Positions 19,401-28,761 of a DNA stretch of 55,251 bases are shown here, piece by piece. Source of the stretch: Seminavis robusta (taxonomy: Eukaryota; Bacillariophyta; Bacillariophyceae; Naviculales; Naviculaceae); the NCBI GenBank assembly GCA_903772945.1, contig CAICTM010000548.1, positions 5,001 to 60,251 of the forward strand. Direction: 5' to 3'. Position 1 is the stretch's first letter. Each line of letters starts with the position of its first letter. The position numbers were made by a program, and so were the translations under genes. The notes below the pieces were generated by a model, which was not told the DNA's origin, did no database searches, and saw nothing but the letters and a program-made list of their open reading frames with translations.

Positions 19401-21266
19401 GGCCACGGCTTCAGGAGACTTTCGGACAGTCTTTCCTTTCAGCGATCCCAGATCCGGTCCAAAGATGTGTTCGGCTGCCACCGCATCTTCCCTTCCAATA
19501 GGACAGTTCGTTAGCTTGTTGTTGTCTAGGATGTCTAAAAACGTTTTGAGGCTGGGACGTCCTATTGTTTTCTGGATTCTACGTGCGACAACGGCTCTCT
19601 GAAAGTCAGCATTGGTGTATTTAGACTTATTTTCAGCTACCGTATTGACGAGCACCGTCTCAGCTTTGTTGCTCCCCATATCGGTGTAGAACAGTCCTTT
19701 GGGCGATTGTTGAAAGACCCTGTTCCCATTGCTTTTGTGTACCACGAACGTGTTGCCATCTTCACTGTCATATGTGACTCGGTGTTGTTTGCGGACTCTG
19801 GCCAAGGATAGGATGTTGGCAATGCCTCCCTCGTAGAACCATACTAGGCCATACCCTTTCAGATATCCCTTCGTCCTTGTAGTTGTACTACCAGCCTGCG
19901 TGTGGATCCTCAGTGTCTCCTCGACCTGATGAATATTTTCAAGAAGGTGTGGATTAGTAAACACATCGACCGTCGACTGGTTGTCCAGGAGTATCCAAGT
20001 GATAGGAATTCCTTCCGTATCGTGAACAGATTGGATACGAGCAGACACTTTGAAGCAGTATGCGTGTTGTGTTGACTCACCAAATTCAATTGCTTCGAGA
20101 AGGAATTGGACTTCGTCTGTCTCGGTTCCGATCGTTGATCCATCCGTGACGTTCGTGTTGGCGTCAGTTGCAGTGCCGTTATTGTTATTGTTGTTATTGT
20201 TGCGACGATTGCGTCGGTTATTGTTGTTGTTGTTTCGGTTGGAGTTCTGTGAGTCCGTAGCGAATGACACGCCGTCTTGCGAGCCACGTTGATTGTTGCC
20301 ACCGGAGTCGCTTTTCCAGTGTACCATTTTGTTGTATGCGCCAGAAAGGGTCTTCGGCCACTGGTCGTTGCCGGCAATGTGCTGATTTTCGAAGAATGTC
20401 AACATGTTTCCGTGACGCGATTTGTCGCCGCCTAGCAGCATTCCAATCGATAGCATCCTTTCTTTCGCGGTTTCCATGACGTCTTTCATTTCGTCGGGTG
20501 TGATTTGGGTTCGATCGAGACTCTTTTCCAAGCAGATTGCGGACACAAGTCCGTCTTCAGCTCCAACAGTTCCACCACACTGTAGGACAACCTCAATTTG
20601 GTTCCTGTAGCGTTCATAGTAGGCCGCATCGCTCTCGTGTTTGCTCTGCTTGAGCAAGTATAGGCGTCTTTTGGCTTCAAAGATGGATTGGGCCTTGTAT
20701 TTTTGGTCCTGATAATTGAAACAGATACCGCGAATGAGCCGGAGTAGGTCGATGCCGTTCCTATCGTCGGATACGGTAGTGAATTCCGTATGTCCTTCAA
20801 TTCGTGCAACTAGTGCATCAGTGCATTGTCCGATGACTAGAGCATATAGTTGTTGTACCTGGTTGGCCAGGGTTTTGCGATCTTTGATCACTTCTTTCAC
20901 GTCCTGTTCCCAGATAAACTTCTTCTCAGCATCACATTGGTCTGTTCCATAATGATCTGGTGCGTCTGCCATGTCTATGACAGGTTGTTCTAGCTTTTCC
21001 ACAGCCTTGGACATTGGGCCTCCTTGAGAGTACTTGCTTCCAACGTAGATAGAGATCTGTTCCAAGGTTTTGGTGAATACATCTGTCTGGTTATAGCCAG
21101 AACAGTCGAAGATGTGGCCTTTTAGGTCATCACAGCTTCCCAGGAAGCGTCCCTGCCTTGGCGGATTGCTTCTTCTGTTATTATCCCGGTTGCTTCCAGC
21201 TCTGGATGATGAACCACTTGTGGTATCACCGCTGGATCTAACTCCATCGGGAGGATTGGAGCTCAT
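16419..21266 (-). CDS. Copia gag-pol polyprotein, intact
   Basis: 1615 aa from ATG 21266 (MSSNPPDG); the frame stays open to an ATG inside the LTR (21380, 38 residues more), and positions here count from that one. Gag ~40-430, ending in an Asn/Arg tract (382-400) with no CCHC zinc knuckle. Protease-like WILLDNQSTVDVF (462-474) has LDNQST where most copia proteases have DSGA or DTGA. Integrase: candidate acids D683, HMDGE (D740) and E768/E770; the usual HHCC finger is not evident. A highly acidic Asp/Gln linker (~925-1040) separates IN from RT. RT: VDIPGAFMQAD (~1223), YGTLKAALLFW (~1290), WHVDDLK (~1325). RNase H: D1500, STEAEL (~1538), YQDNQSA (~1573). All polymerase acidic residues are present. 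Confidence 0.93.
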   Translation of the reverse strand: MSSNPPDGVRSSGDTTSGSSSRAGSNRDNNRRSNPPRQGRFLGSCDDLKGHIFDCSGYNQTDVFTKTLEQISIYVGSKYSQGGPMSKAVEKLEQPVIDMADAPDHYGTDQCDAEKKFIWEQDVKEVIKDRKTLANQVQQLYALVIGQCTDALVARIEGHTEFTTVSDDRNGIDLLRLIRGICFNYQDQKYKAQSIFEAKRRLYLLKQSKHESDAAYYERYRNQIEVVLQCGGTVGAEDGLVSAICLEKSLDRTQITPDEMKDVMETAKERMLSIGMLLGGDKSRHGNMLTFFENQHIAGNDQWPKTLSGAYNKMVHWKSDSGGNNQRGSQDGVSFATDSQNSNRNNNNNNRRNRRNNNNNNNNGTATDANTNVTDGSTIGTETDEVQFLLEAIEFGESTQHAYCFKVSARIQSVHDTEGIPITWILLDNQSTVDVFTNPHLLENIHQVEETLRIHTQAGSTTTRTKGYLKGYGLVWFYEGGIANILSLARVRKQHRVTYDSEDGNTFVVHKSNGNRVFQQSPKGLFYTDMGSNKAETVLVNTVAENKSKYTNADFQRAVVARRIQKTIGRPSLKTFLDILDNNKLTNCPIGREDAVAAEHIFGPDLGSLKGKTVRKSPEAVAKTPLTPIPIQIMQRYQSVTLSGDIMKVNRIPFMVTINSAIKFGTTEVLKNQKATTIMVAINNVNDVYKGRGFTVRSIHMDGEFEPLRGNLASIGITLNTASRDEHVPEAERRIRTVKERVRATCNTLPFTKLPGQMVTQMVYHSNFWLNVFPPTPGVSGTISPRELVTGQRIDYNKHCKLEYGTYAQVHEQHDNSMATRTTGAITMRPTGNAQGGYWFYSLQTGRILNRNNWTVLPMPSEVINRVHHLARLSKNGITFTDRNNQEIVDEDEEYTSDDDQSTHEEDDELDPDVTGVDDEELRDLKQQSRDGNFNPPEPRTLDTNRRIQDNVAEQDDDGQDNDQQQEAAEDDTDDDDDDDNDDDQNDQDIDQQDANQQPANETLSREMRRIEIDSANPAIINARTRGQARAEQMHCVTHEHVYLITAMRHVKAEQKAQVAKDIARTPNSLTFQTPQMGMKKGLRMFGKAGLEAVHKEMKQLHDRAVMKPVRPETLDREQKRKVLKYLMFLKQKRCGKIKGRGCADGRKQRLYTAKEDASSPTVSIEAVLLTSIVDAKEKRHVATVDIPGAFMQADNDELIHMKLEGEMAEMLILIDPKLYRKYIILEKGKPVLYVELLKALYGTLKAALLFWKKLSKQLTDWGFEINPYDRCVANKMVNGKQCTIAWHVDDLKISHVDMSTVEGVIADLQKVFGKEAPLTINRGKVHNYLGMTLDYTEDGYVKIDMRNYVEEILSEVPSDMEGDSVTPAAAHLFQVNTTNSVKLAEHDAQMYHHIVAKSLFLSKRGRPDIQTAVAFLSTRVKSPDEDDYKKLCRMIRYLRATKHLVHRLSADNTQILKWWVDGSYAVHPDMKSHTGGALSMGTGVPIGTSTRQKLNTRSSTEAELVAVDDMMPQILWTRRFLEGQGYDVSDNVLYQDNQSAMLLEKNAKASSGKRTKHIDIRYFFVTDRVNCGDISIEYCPTAKMMADFFTKPLQGSLFIKMRDFILGAPSTDDG

Positions 21267-21318
21267 GGTACGGTGTCTTGAGACGCAGATCACTGCAGTC
21301 GACACTATAGTACTGAAG

Positions 21319-21332
21319 TAATCTTTAAAAAC
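21319..21332 (-). promoter_or_regulatory. Putative self-complementary primer-binding site
   Basis: Directly after the 5' LTR, with no spacer, the element RNA reads GTTTTTAAAGATTA. Its exact reverse complement TAATCTTTAAAAAC occurs inside the same LTR (21445 down to 21432 on the minus strand). The canonical initiator-Met tRNA site (TGGTATCAGAGC) is absent. This geometry is that of self-primed elements such as Tf1, where the transcript's own 5' end primes reverse transcription. Confidence 0.45.
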
Positions 21333-21525
21333 TGTTGAATTCACAAGCTTGCTGTAGCATCCCAAGTACCCATAAGGCAACTAGATAGATACTAAGCTTA
21401 CTAGGAAGGTTGAATTGCATACAAAACCAGAGTTTTTAAAGATTATGATTATTTCTACCACTTGTGATTGGTAGAACTAGAATGGTCTGTCCTTCATTCA
21501 GAGGATCCCATAACCCAATCCAACA
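21333..21525 (-). repeat. 5' LTR of the intact copia element
   Basis: 193 bp, TG...CA, followed outside by the GCCGT duplication at 21526-21530. It contains TAATCTTTAAAAAC about 81 nt from its 5' end in element sense. Confidence 0.95.
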
Positions 21526-22361
21526 GCCGTTGCTGCCTATCTACTAGCTAGTAGCTAGCTAGCTACCGTTCCAAACAAGAGGTCCCTCCGGGTGCGCCAA
21601 CCCACGTATACTTGTATTGCTTGGGAAAGCAAAGCCAAATTTACAAATTTTACTTCTCTTGGGGTATGTATGGATACCAGCCTTTTTGGCAACATGGCTG
21701 AAGTCAGGTCCAGTTTTTATTGAAAGATAGGTTCAGCTACCCTTCCTTCTCGAATCTGTCCAGCTCGGATCCTGTTCTTGTACTCCTCCAGTGGTGGCCG
21801 ATGCAAGTTTACATTGTTGACATTGTCTAGCTTCACTGGACAGTCTCAAATCTGTCTAGCCCAGATCCTGTTCTTGAAATCCTCCAGTAGTGGCCGATGC
21901 AAATTGCAAATTGACATACAGCTCACATGCAAGGAAGGCGCCCTTGATTTGGAGCTTGGTGAAGCCCTCGATGTTGACCTCGACGGTTTGGACCATCTGT
22001 TGTATTTGCACGAGACGGATGGCTGTATTGGCCACAGATCGGATTGAACTGCAGCTGTCAAAGTAGCACATACATGTCCATACAGTCTTCAAGCCTATCT
22101 TCCACTCCTGTGCAATGAAACGTTGGTTGTTGACCTTGCCCTGTTTGTTGTATCTGAGACTTGCTCTTGAGCTTGGGCTTAATTTTGGTCTAGAACTGGG
22201 ACTCATGCCTATCTGTGCTAAAATGTTGTCACCAGGTTTGGCTGTGTCATCTAACACTCTAGATCATGATAAACAAAGAACTAAAATGGAAAAGTGAGAG
22301 ATCTGATGCGATCAATCTCAATGCTACCTAGTCTGGCCTTCAACCACGTGTGAATGACGAC
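21526..22361. other. Spacer with putative 3' LTR of the second copia and a direct repeat
   Basis: A ~61-bp direct repeat (21749-21809 and 21845-21905; both contain GATCCTGTTCTTG and TGGCCGATGCAA) shows about 15% divergence. A 133-codon minus frame (21856-22257) overlaps it; its sequence is not low-complexity but I cannot identify it. On the minus strand TGTCGTCATTCACACG begins at 22362 right after a purine tract, so the 3' LTR of the degenerate copia should start here. Its end cannot be set because no partner LTR was found. Confidence 0.4.
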
Positions 22362-22663
22362 ACCCTCCCCTTGAGCTTGCTAAAGCTCAACAAAAACAGA
22401 GTGAACCAAAGGGAAAAAGGACAGAATTCAATAGGAGCATATGGTAAAATAGAAACATGAAAGCCTGTAAAAGGAATATAGAGAGAAAACAAATAGACCC
22501 AAACCCATAGTGCAGTCAAACCCCAGCCAGGGACTGCAAATGGGGGTGCATGATAATGAAATGGTAGCCTTCTCAACATGCTGTCGTGTCTAAAAAGACA
22601 GTCATTCGCATGAGAGCCCAGCAAGTGTTACCATGCGGAGTAGGTGCACTGCAGCCAGAACTT

Positions 22664-23167
22664 TTAGTAATGGCCCATAATGCGCCTCGCGTGCCTCGAA
22701 TGAAGAACCCATCCAAGCGGCTTGGTGAGATCATCAGCAGCATTGAGGATTCCAGAGATGTGATGCATGACCACATCACCAGCCTCCTTCCAATCTTGGA
22801 TAGCAAAGTGTTGGATATCGATGTGACGAGATCTTGGAGTTGGGATCCGCGAATTGATTATCGCAATCGCAGCCACATTGTCTTCATAGATGGGGGTAGG
22901 AGAAGTTTGGGCAAAGCCAAGCTCTTTGAGTACAGCACGAAGATACTTCGCCTGCTTGGCTGCAGTCACAGCTGCTAGAAACTCAGCTTCTGTCGAGCTG
23001 GTGGCCGTGATTGATTGTGTCTTGGATCGATAGGAAATGGCACCGCCACACAGAACAAATGCGAATCCAGTGGTGGAGCGTCTGTTCCGAAGGTCATTGG
23101 CGTGGGCTGCATCAACAAAGCAACTGAAGAGGAGAAGTGGGAGTTGGAATCTCAGACAAACTCTCAT
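22664..23167 (-). pseudogene. RNase H end of the degenerate copia polyprotein
   Basis: It contains FVDAAHANDLRNRRSTTGFA, SSTEAEFLA, YEDNVAAIAI and SRHIDIQHFAIQDW, the ordered RNase H motifs of Ty1/copia, and ends at a natural stop (22664). The first ~12 residues belong to a shifted frame: the true upstream continuation is the RT fragment 23112-23903. Confidence 0.85.
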
Positions 23168-23903
23168 CAGAAGGAAGGGGCTGTAGGCTCGCCGGAGATG
23201 ATGGGAGTGAAGTATCCTTCTGGGCTTTGCGATAAATGATACACCAATCTTTAGTTTGGCGAAGGTATTTCGCCACCTTCTTCAAAAGATCAAAGTGAAG
23301 ATCATGAGGACAGGTACTGAACTTGCTCAATGTAGTGATGGCATAGCCAGCATCGGGGTGGCATGTCACATATGCATAGAGCAGCTCACCAAGCAAGGTT
23401 CGATAGGAGAATTTGTGCTTGTCCTGAACCGCAGCATGAGCATTTGAGTACATAGAAGTAATAGACTCAGGGGGAATGGGAGAAGTTGGCTTGGAGGGGT
23501 CCGGAACCTTGGGGTGCTCCCAGCCATGGGTGCGGAGAACTCTATCAATGTAGCTCTCACAGGAAACAGCAATGCAGTCATCATACTGTTGTATATCCAA
23601 GCCATTGTAATCAGTCAGAAGACCAAGATATGTGAAAGGAGGTTTGGTTTCCTTCGGCAACTGAAGTTTCTGACCGATCAAATCATAAAGGTGTTTTGTG
23701 ATGGATTCGCTAGGATACGCCAAAGCAAAATCGTCAACCTGGCGAAGGAGCAAGAGTTTGTGTCCCTGAAAGGTGGCAGAATAGATGGATCGATCATGTG
23801 TGGTAGGGACAAAGTCAAGAGAGAGAAGGATCTTGTTGATGTGGGATTCCCACAACCGACCAGACTCAGGATGGCCTTGTAGTGCATGTTGCACTGGAAG
23901 CAC
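23112..23903 (-). pseudogene. Reverse transcriptase (middle and C-terminal) fragment of the degenerate copia
   Basis: It starts in VLPVQHALQGHPESGRLWE, the counterpart of the copia YGLKQ...W motif, followed by LLLRQVDDFALA (catalytic VDD) and the SYRTLLGELLYAYVTCHPD, TTLSKFS and LKKVAKYLRQT connection motifs. The frame is open upstream to FDRTH, placing the break with the preceding fragment near 23918. Confidence 0.85.
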
Positions 23904-25888
23904 ATGGGTGCGATCAAACTGATACCATAACTGTCAAAATACCATTCAGCAAAGGCATCGTCAATGGACACAAAAGTAGGTGTTTCTGGAGGAGGGGAAT
24001 GCGCAAACGCATCTTTGGCATCACCACCGTAGACTTTGTACCCAAGGTGAGCAGCAAGGGCGAAAAACATGCGCTGGATTGGTTGCTCAACACAGGAAGA
24101 ATATGTCTTAGCAATGCCATGTAGGACAGGAGCAGACCGAGGTGATCCATCGCAACAGTTACGCGAACGACGGGTGCCATCACGCCTTATATGATATTGC
24201 CAATGCTGACGTAAGACAATGGCATTGGGTGGCCGAGGAACAGGGTCACCATACATCTCAAGCTGTAAGAATTGGTCAAGTTGCTTCTTTTCAGCCGCCT
24301 TCCATTCAGGCCAGGTGTCCAACTTCTTCAATTTTTGCCGAGTGAACGATCCAAGTGCTTGTTCAGCAGCAGTAGTTGCCTTGGACCTGATGGCATGGAT
24401 ATATCGCTGAACATCATCTGTAGAGAGAGATTCGGCAGAGAAATCAACACTGGGATGTCGAATAGCTGCAATGGAACGCAAGTAGTTGACATTGAGGACT
24501 GGGGTGTGCTCAGTATCCAAAGAATCGGGATGGAATAGATTGTGCTGACGAAGATGGCGTCGAAGGTCTCGAGTGTTGAGATACCGTTCGGGCGCAAACT
24601 CAATTGGGAAAGAGAGGACCTGAGCATCAAAAAGGCGCTGGAAAGTGGTAGTCGCATCGGCTTGAGAAAACACTGGAACACCATCAATGGAAACAATGTA
24701 GGCTCCACGAAGCTTGTTGGTGGTAGCTTTATGAGAGGAGTGAAGTTTGGATGCACTGGAATTTGACTTGATGGAGGTTATGAAAACACGATTCGAAAGG
24801 GAATCAGTATCTAAAGCAAAGCCAAATGTGGAAGACATGCATTTGGGAATTCTGGTCAATGTTTTCTGCACCACACGAGAGGATGGATCCAAACGGAACT
24901 CAAAAGATGGGATGACCGACTCATCAGCTTCTGCAGACAAAGGGGAACCGTTTTGTGAACGCTGAAGATGGACAACATTTGGTGGGATATTCGCATGGGG
25001 AAGGTCATTCATGCCTTCATCAAAATGTGCATGCTTGGCGATCTTGACTTTCTCAGTCTCTGGGTCAAACCAAAGGATGTTCGTTGTGGTGGACGGCAGG
25101 AAACCGAGAAAGATGCCTTTCTTTGAATTGGACTTGAATTTGGCAGAGGGGCGGCCTGGTGGGTGAACCCAAACTCTGCATCCAAAAGTTCTAAAAGCAG
25201 AAAAGTAGTCCCGGGACTTGGTAGCAAGGAAAAGAGGTGAATGGCTTTTACCCCGTGTGGGAAGACTGTTGTCAATTCGAAGCCAATGGTAAAAAGCATA
25301 GGGCCAGAACTTGATGGGGAGATTGGCGCCAATCAAAAGGGTACGGATTGCATTGGCAACCGTGAGATGACCACGTTCGACAGGACCATTTTGATTGGAC
25401 GCGTCAGCTCCAGTGGGTCGAATTGCATAGTCAAAGCTTTGAAACAGTTGTTGAACCTCGGGGTTCTTGTACAGTTCTCCGCCCTGGTCCATGTAAACAT
25501 ACTTGCCAGAACACTTTGGAGCATATTGTTTCAGAAACTCCCGTAACCAATGAATGGGTGTTGCTTTGGACAGCCGAGGATCACCATGTTTCATTCCAGT
25601 TGCGTGGTCAGTAATCAAAATCCAGCAGGTTTCACCATTTAATCCAAGGTAATCGACTTCACGGGAGGTATCAGAGGACTTCATACTAGCAAAGGAGAAA
25701 TCCATCGAGAGACCTTGGTAGGCCTCTGTGGCAACTTGAGTGGTGTTGGGACCAGCAGACTCTTTCGTTTGTTTTGCTCGGATGCAAGTTGGACTTTGAT
25801 CCAACACAGGCGTTTGGTGCTTGAACTGAGGGACACCGTCAATGTGCTTGTGTGCATGGTAGAGATAATCATCGCATGGGTGACCCAA
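23678..25888 (-). pseudogene. Integrase and N-terminal reverse transcriptase fragment of the degenerate copia
   Basis: It begins inside the GAG-pre-integrase motif: the frame reads LLWHQRLGHPCDDYLY just upstream but is closed by TAA before it. The integrase core follows (MDQGGELYKN and NGPVERGHLTVANAIRTLL, catalytic D and E), then the RT fingers (SRNCCDGSPRSAP; GGDAKDAFAHSPPPE holds catalytic D). The last ~75 residues are out of frame after the shift near 23918. Confidence 0.85.
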
Positions 25889-26001
25889 CCGTTGGTGCCA
25901 CAGTAAACGTTAGTTGCAGCTTTGATGGCACGAACTGGCGTGAAAACCTGATATGGAACAGAATGAAATTCACGAGGAACATGTTTCAATTGTTCCTCCA
26001 A
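25681..26001 (-). pseudogene. Linker fragment between protease and integrase, shifted frame
   Basis: Only the first ~35 residues (ending VRAIKAATN) look native. They join the LLWHQRLGH frame after a one-base shift near 25900. The remainder is a shadow of the integrase frame. Confidence 0.5.
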
Positions 26002-26103
26002 TAGTCTGTACTCCTCTTGCTGGTAGGAGTGGATGTTACAATGGGTGACATGGGTGCAGTCGCCATCGAAGGTGGGATCAGTTGAGATGTTGTATACAGG
26101 AAC

Positions 26104-27072
26104 TCAAGTTGTAGGATCAGTTGGGACTGAAGGAACAAGATTGCTAGTAAAGCATTTGCCATCAACAAGGATACCATGGACATAAACATCTTGGCTGGTT
26201 CGGCGAATATGGCGAGCTCGATAGACAAAGGTATTGCGCTCACAGTCTTTGGAAATGATCTCAGAGACAACATCAGTGTAATGGTAGCCAGCTGCCTTGG
26301 GAAAGCATCGCTCATCAATCAGAGTAGCATTGACAGCAGGATGATAATAAGCCATGACACGAAGGTATCCAGGTCCAAAGTCAGCAGGAACATGGAGGTA
26401 TCCATACCCTTTGGGGAGAGCATTGGAACCAGCAAGGGCTGCTTGAAGCTTGATAGGGCAAGGATGTGAATCATCAAAGTCTTTGTAGTTGTGTAGCAGA
26501 TGGAGAAAACCAGTACAACTAACATGAGCACCAGTATCAACCTGAGCTCTGGCTTCAATAACAGAAGAATCAATTGCCAAGATAGGGCTGGATGTAGCAG
26601 GGAAAGGAGGGATAGACTTGGTAGAGGATGATGGGTCTGGAGCAGCAATGGCAAAAGCATCATCAGCAGGAGGAGAACAAGAGTCATCATCTTTGACAAG
26701 TATATCCAAAGGGTCATCCAAGGGGGAAACAGAGGGAGAAGGGATGTGGGTGTAAAGATCAGCAGGAACACTCATAGAATTGATTTGGACAGGGAGAGAA
26801 GTGTTAACCCTCCCCTGTTCAAAACAATCCAAGGGCAGTTCAAAGGATTCATCAGCAGAAAGACATGTGTCCACAGTGACCGGGGTAGAAGGTCTTGGAG
26901 AGACTTCACATTTGCTTGTGTGTGTTGGATGTTTGGACAGTAATGGAATCATTAGAAACTTCATCAATGGAGAAAGTAGAAGCAGATACAGGAGCTGCAT
27001 CAAGAGGAACAGAATCAATAATGGGAACAGTAATAGGAGCAGGGACAGAAGCAATAGGAACATTGGATGCAT
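26104..27072 (-). pseudogene. Protease / gag C-terminal fragment of the degenerate copia
   Basis: It contains ARAQVDTGAHVSCTG, a DTGA aspartic protease motif, followed by a typical beta-rich protease tail (YHPAVNATLIDERCFPKAAG). The upstream ~70 residues include a hydrophobic Leu-rich run that is probably out of frame, since it lies inside the inverted segment noted at 26836-27101. The frame stops at 26104 without reaching the integrase. Confidence 0.75.
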
Positions 27073-27101
27073 GTCTTTCTGCTGATGAATCCTTTGAACT
27101 G
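26836..27101. repeat. Perfect 32-bp inverted repeat bracketing ~200 bp
   Basis: CAGTTCAAAGGATTCATCAG... at 26836-26867 is the exact reverse complement of 27070-27101. Both copies encode the same peptide CLSADESFEL, on opposite strands, so the intervening segment was probably inverted or duplicated in inverted orientation. Confidence 0.9.
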
Positions 27102-27141
27102 TGTAGCTTTGCGATTGGTATCCTTAGATGGGATATTCGCA

Positions 27142-27260
27142 TTGGCAGATGCAGTACGGAGGCTTAGCTTGACACAATCTCCCCTTGTTTGTATGGTGTC
27201 GACACGAGGGCGAACATACTCTACAATAATAGATGGCATACCGAACACAAATAAGGTAAG
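27142..27260. repeat. Dispersed ~120-bp repeat, copy 1
   Basis: It starts TTGGCAGATGCAGTAC and contains TTGACACAATCTCCCC and AGATGGCATACCGAACACAA. It matches 28641-28761 at most positions. On the minus strand AAGGGGAGATTG|TGTCAAGC resembles a polypurine tract followed by an LTR start. Confidence 0.8.
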
Positions 27261-28640
27261 AGGGAACTCATGATCGTGTTGAGGAGCGTTGCCGTAGTCC
27301 GTGGAACCAGGGCCGTACTTGTCGACAAAGACTGGATTGTCGTACTTGAATAAACATTGGGTCGGTTTATCGGTAGGTGTCGGATGCGAGCTTGTCTGAA
27401 TCTCCCCTTGTTCGTATGGCGTCTTCCACGGTAGAAGAAGACATACCGGACACACTGATGGTCAACAAGCTTGTTCCCACGGTCGGTAAAAGGCTCCGTG
27501 GAGATGAGAAGTGACTCTTCATGGTTGGAACATGGTACTTTTGTTGTCTATTTGTTGTCTGTTTGTTGTCAGTGTAAGTGGTCTTGCCAGGATACACTCT
27601 TCCACTTGTTCGCATGATAGAGGTTGCAGGTGTAATGGGAGACACCGCAGGTGATGGGGGGCAAGTGAGTGCTTCTTGCATTCAGCGGCAAAAAAAAGGT
27701 GACTCCTTCTTGATATCGGGGGCGAAAAAATTTGTCGATTTGTTGCTGTCTTGAGTGATCCCCTCGATAGTAGACTGGAAGCGGGATTTTGCAACAGCAG
27801 CACCATCCGTCTTTTTGTCATCGTGGTTGATTGCAGCGGGCTTTGTAATTGGATAGGCAAGGGCAATGAGAGCGAAAGAATTGCTTTTTTTAGAAGCGAG
27901 GCAAGTTTTGGCCGAGGCAATCAATTTGTTGTTTTTGTCCCTGATGAACGCCGCTGTGATTGTAGTAGCAGTGTAGTGGACACGGTCAAGATTGTTGTGG
28001 TTCTTTCGAGTGTTGGCCACCGCAGTAGACTCAAAGGAGTGAGCAGTTGTCATCTTTCCACGGCAGGAAAATTGTAATTTCGCGGCATCGTCTTGTCCGT
28101 CATTGTTGATTTTGTCGGCACAGAGTAATTTGTCGTCGACGAAAGATGAATCAAAGGCGATGGTTGTTGTCGATTTCTTCCCATAATTGATTGCAATATC
28201 TTGCTTGTAGCAGGCGACCTTCTTGTTGTCGATGTTGAGGGCTCCATGGCGACATTTGTCGGATGCTTTCCGTGGTCGTCAATGAGACCGTTGGCAAGAA
28301 GCTCAATCTCCAGTGTAGACTCGTTGTGGTCGTCCACTGGCTTGTCGCGCGTGGGCGTGGCAGTGAGATCGAGGCCGGAATTGTTGTCATTGTTGGCGAG
28401 TTGTTTGTTGGCCGTACCCAGCTTATTAATATTGGCTGTGACGGGTGTTGCAATGGAACCGAAATAATTGTTGTTATCGTCTGTGATGAGCACTGTTGCA
28501 TTGGTTGTACATAGGAGTACTAGTAGCGTCGCCATGGTTGGCGTTGACTGGAAAGGAAGCATCATTGTCGAATCTCACGTCATTCTACAGCGTGACTTGG
28601 ACTTGTTGTCGCCGTCATCGGACAAGTTGTCGAGTTGGTC

Positions 28641-28761
28641 TTGGCAGATGCAGTACTGAGGCTAAGCTTGACACAATCTCCCCTAGTTTGTATGGTGTTG
28701 CCAAGAGGGCGAACAGACCCTGCAATACTAGATGGCATACGAAACACAAACAAGGCAAGTG
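28641..28761. repeat. Dispersed ~120-bp repeat, copy 2
   Basis: Second copy of the 27142-27260 unit in the same orientation, with scattered substitutions and small indels. Confidence 0.8.

Larger units (their letters stand above)
16178..21525 (-). mobile_element. Complete Ty1/copia LTR retrotransposon, recently inserted
   Basis: 5348 bp, transcribed on the minus strand. Two 193-bp LTRs (16178-16370 and 21333-21525), both starting TG and ending CA, differ at a single base. A perfect 5-bp duplication GCCGT flanks the element (16173-16177 and 21526-21530). A purine-rich tract (AAAGGAGTG) abuts the 3' LTR. The single gag-pol frame is intact, so the element could be active. Domain order PR-IN-RT-RNase H identifies Ty1/copia, and motif variants (LDNQST, YGTLKA, WHVDDLK) are of the divergent type seen in diatom CoDi elements (from memory). 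Confidence 0.95.
22362..27141 (-). mobile_element. Degenerate second Ty1/copia element (different lineage)
   Basis: Minus-strand remnants in order protease (26.5 kb), GAG-pre-integrase and integrase (25.9-25.0 kb), reverse transcriptase (24.4-23.3 kb), RNase H (23.1-22.7 kb), then a ~280-bp 3' untranslated region and polypurine tract (CAAGCTCAAGGGGAGGG, 22364-22380). The frame is broken at least at ~26104, ~25900, ~23918 and ~23150. Its motifs (VDTGAH protease, RQVDDF polymerase) differ strongly from the intact element, so it belongs to another copia lineage. No 5' LTR was recognised. Confidence 0.85.
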
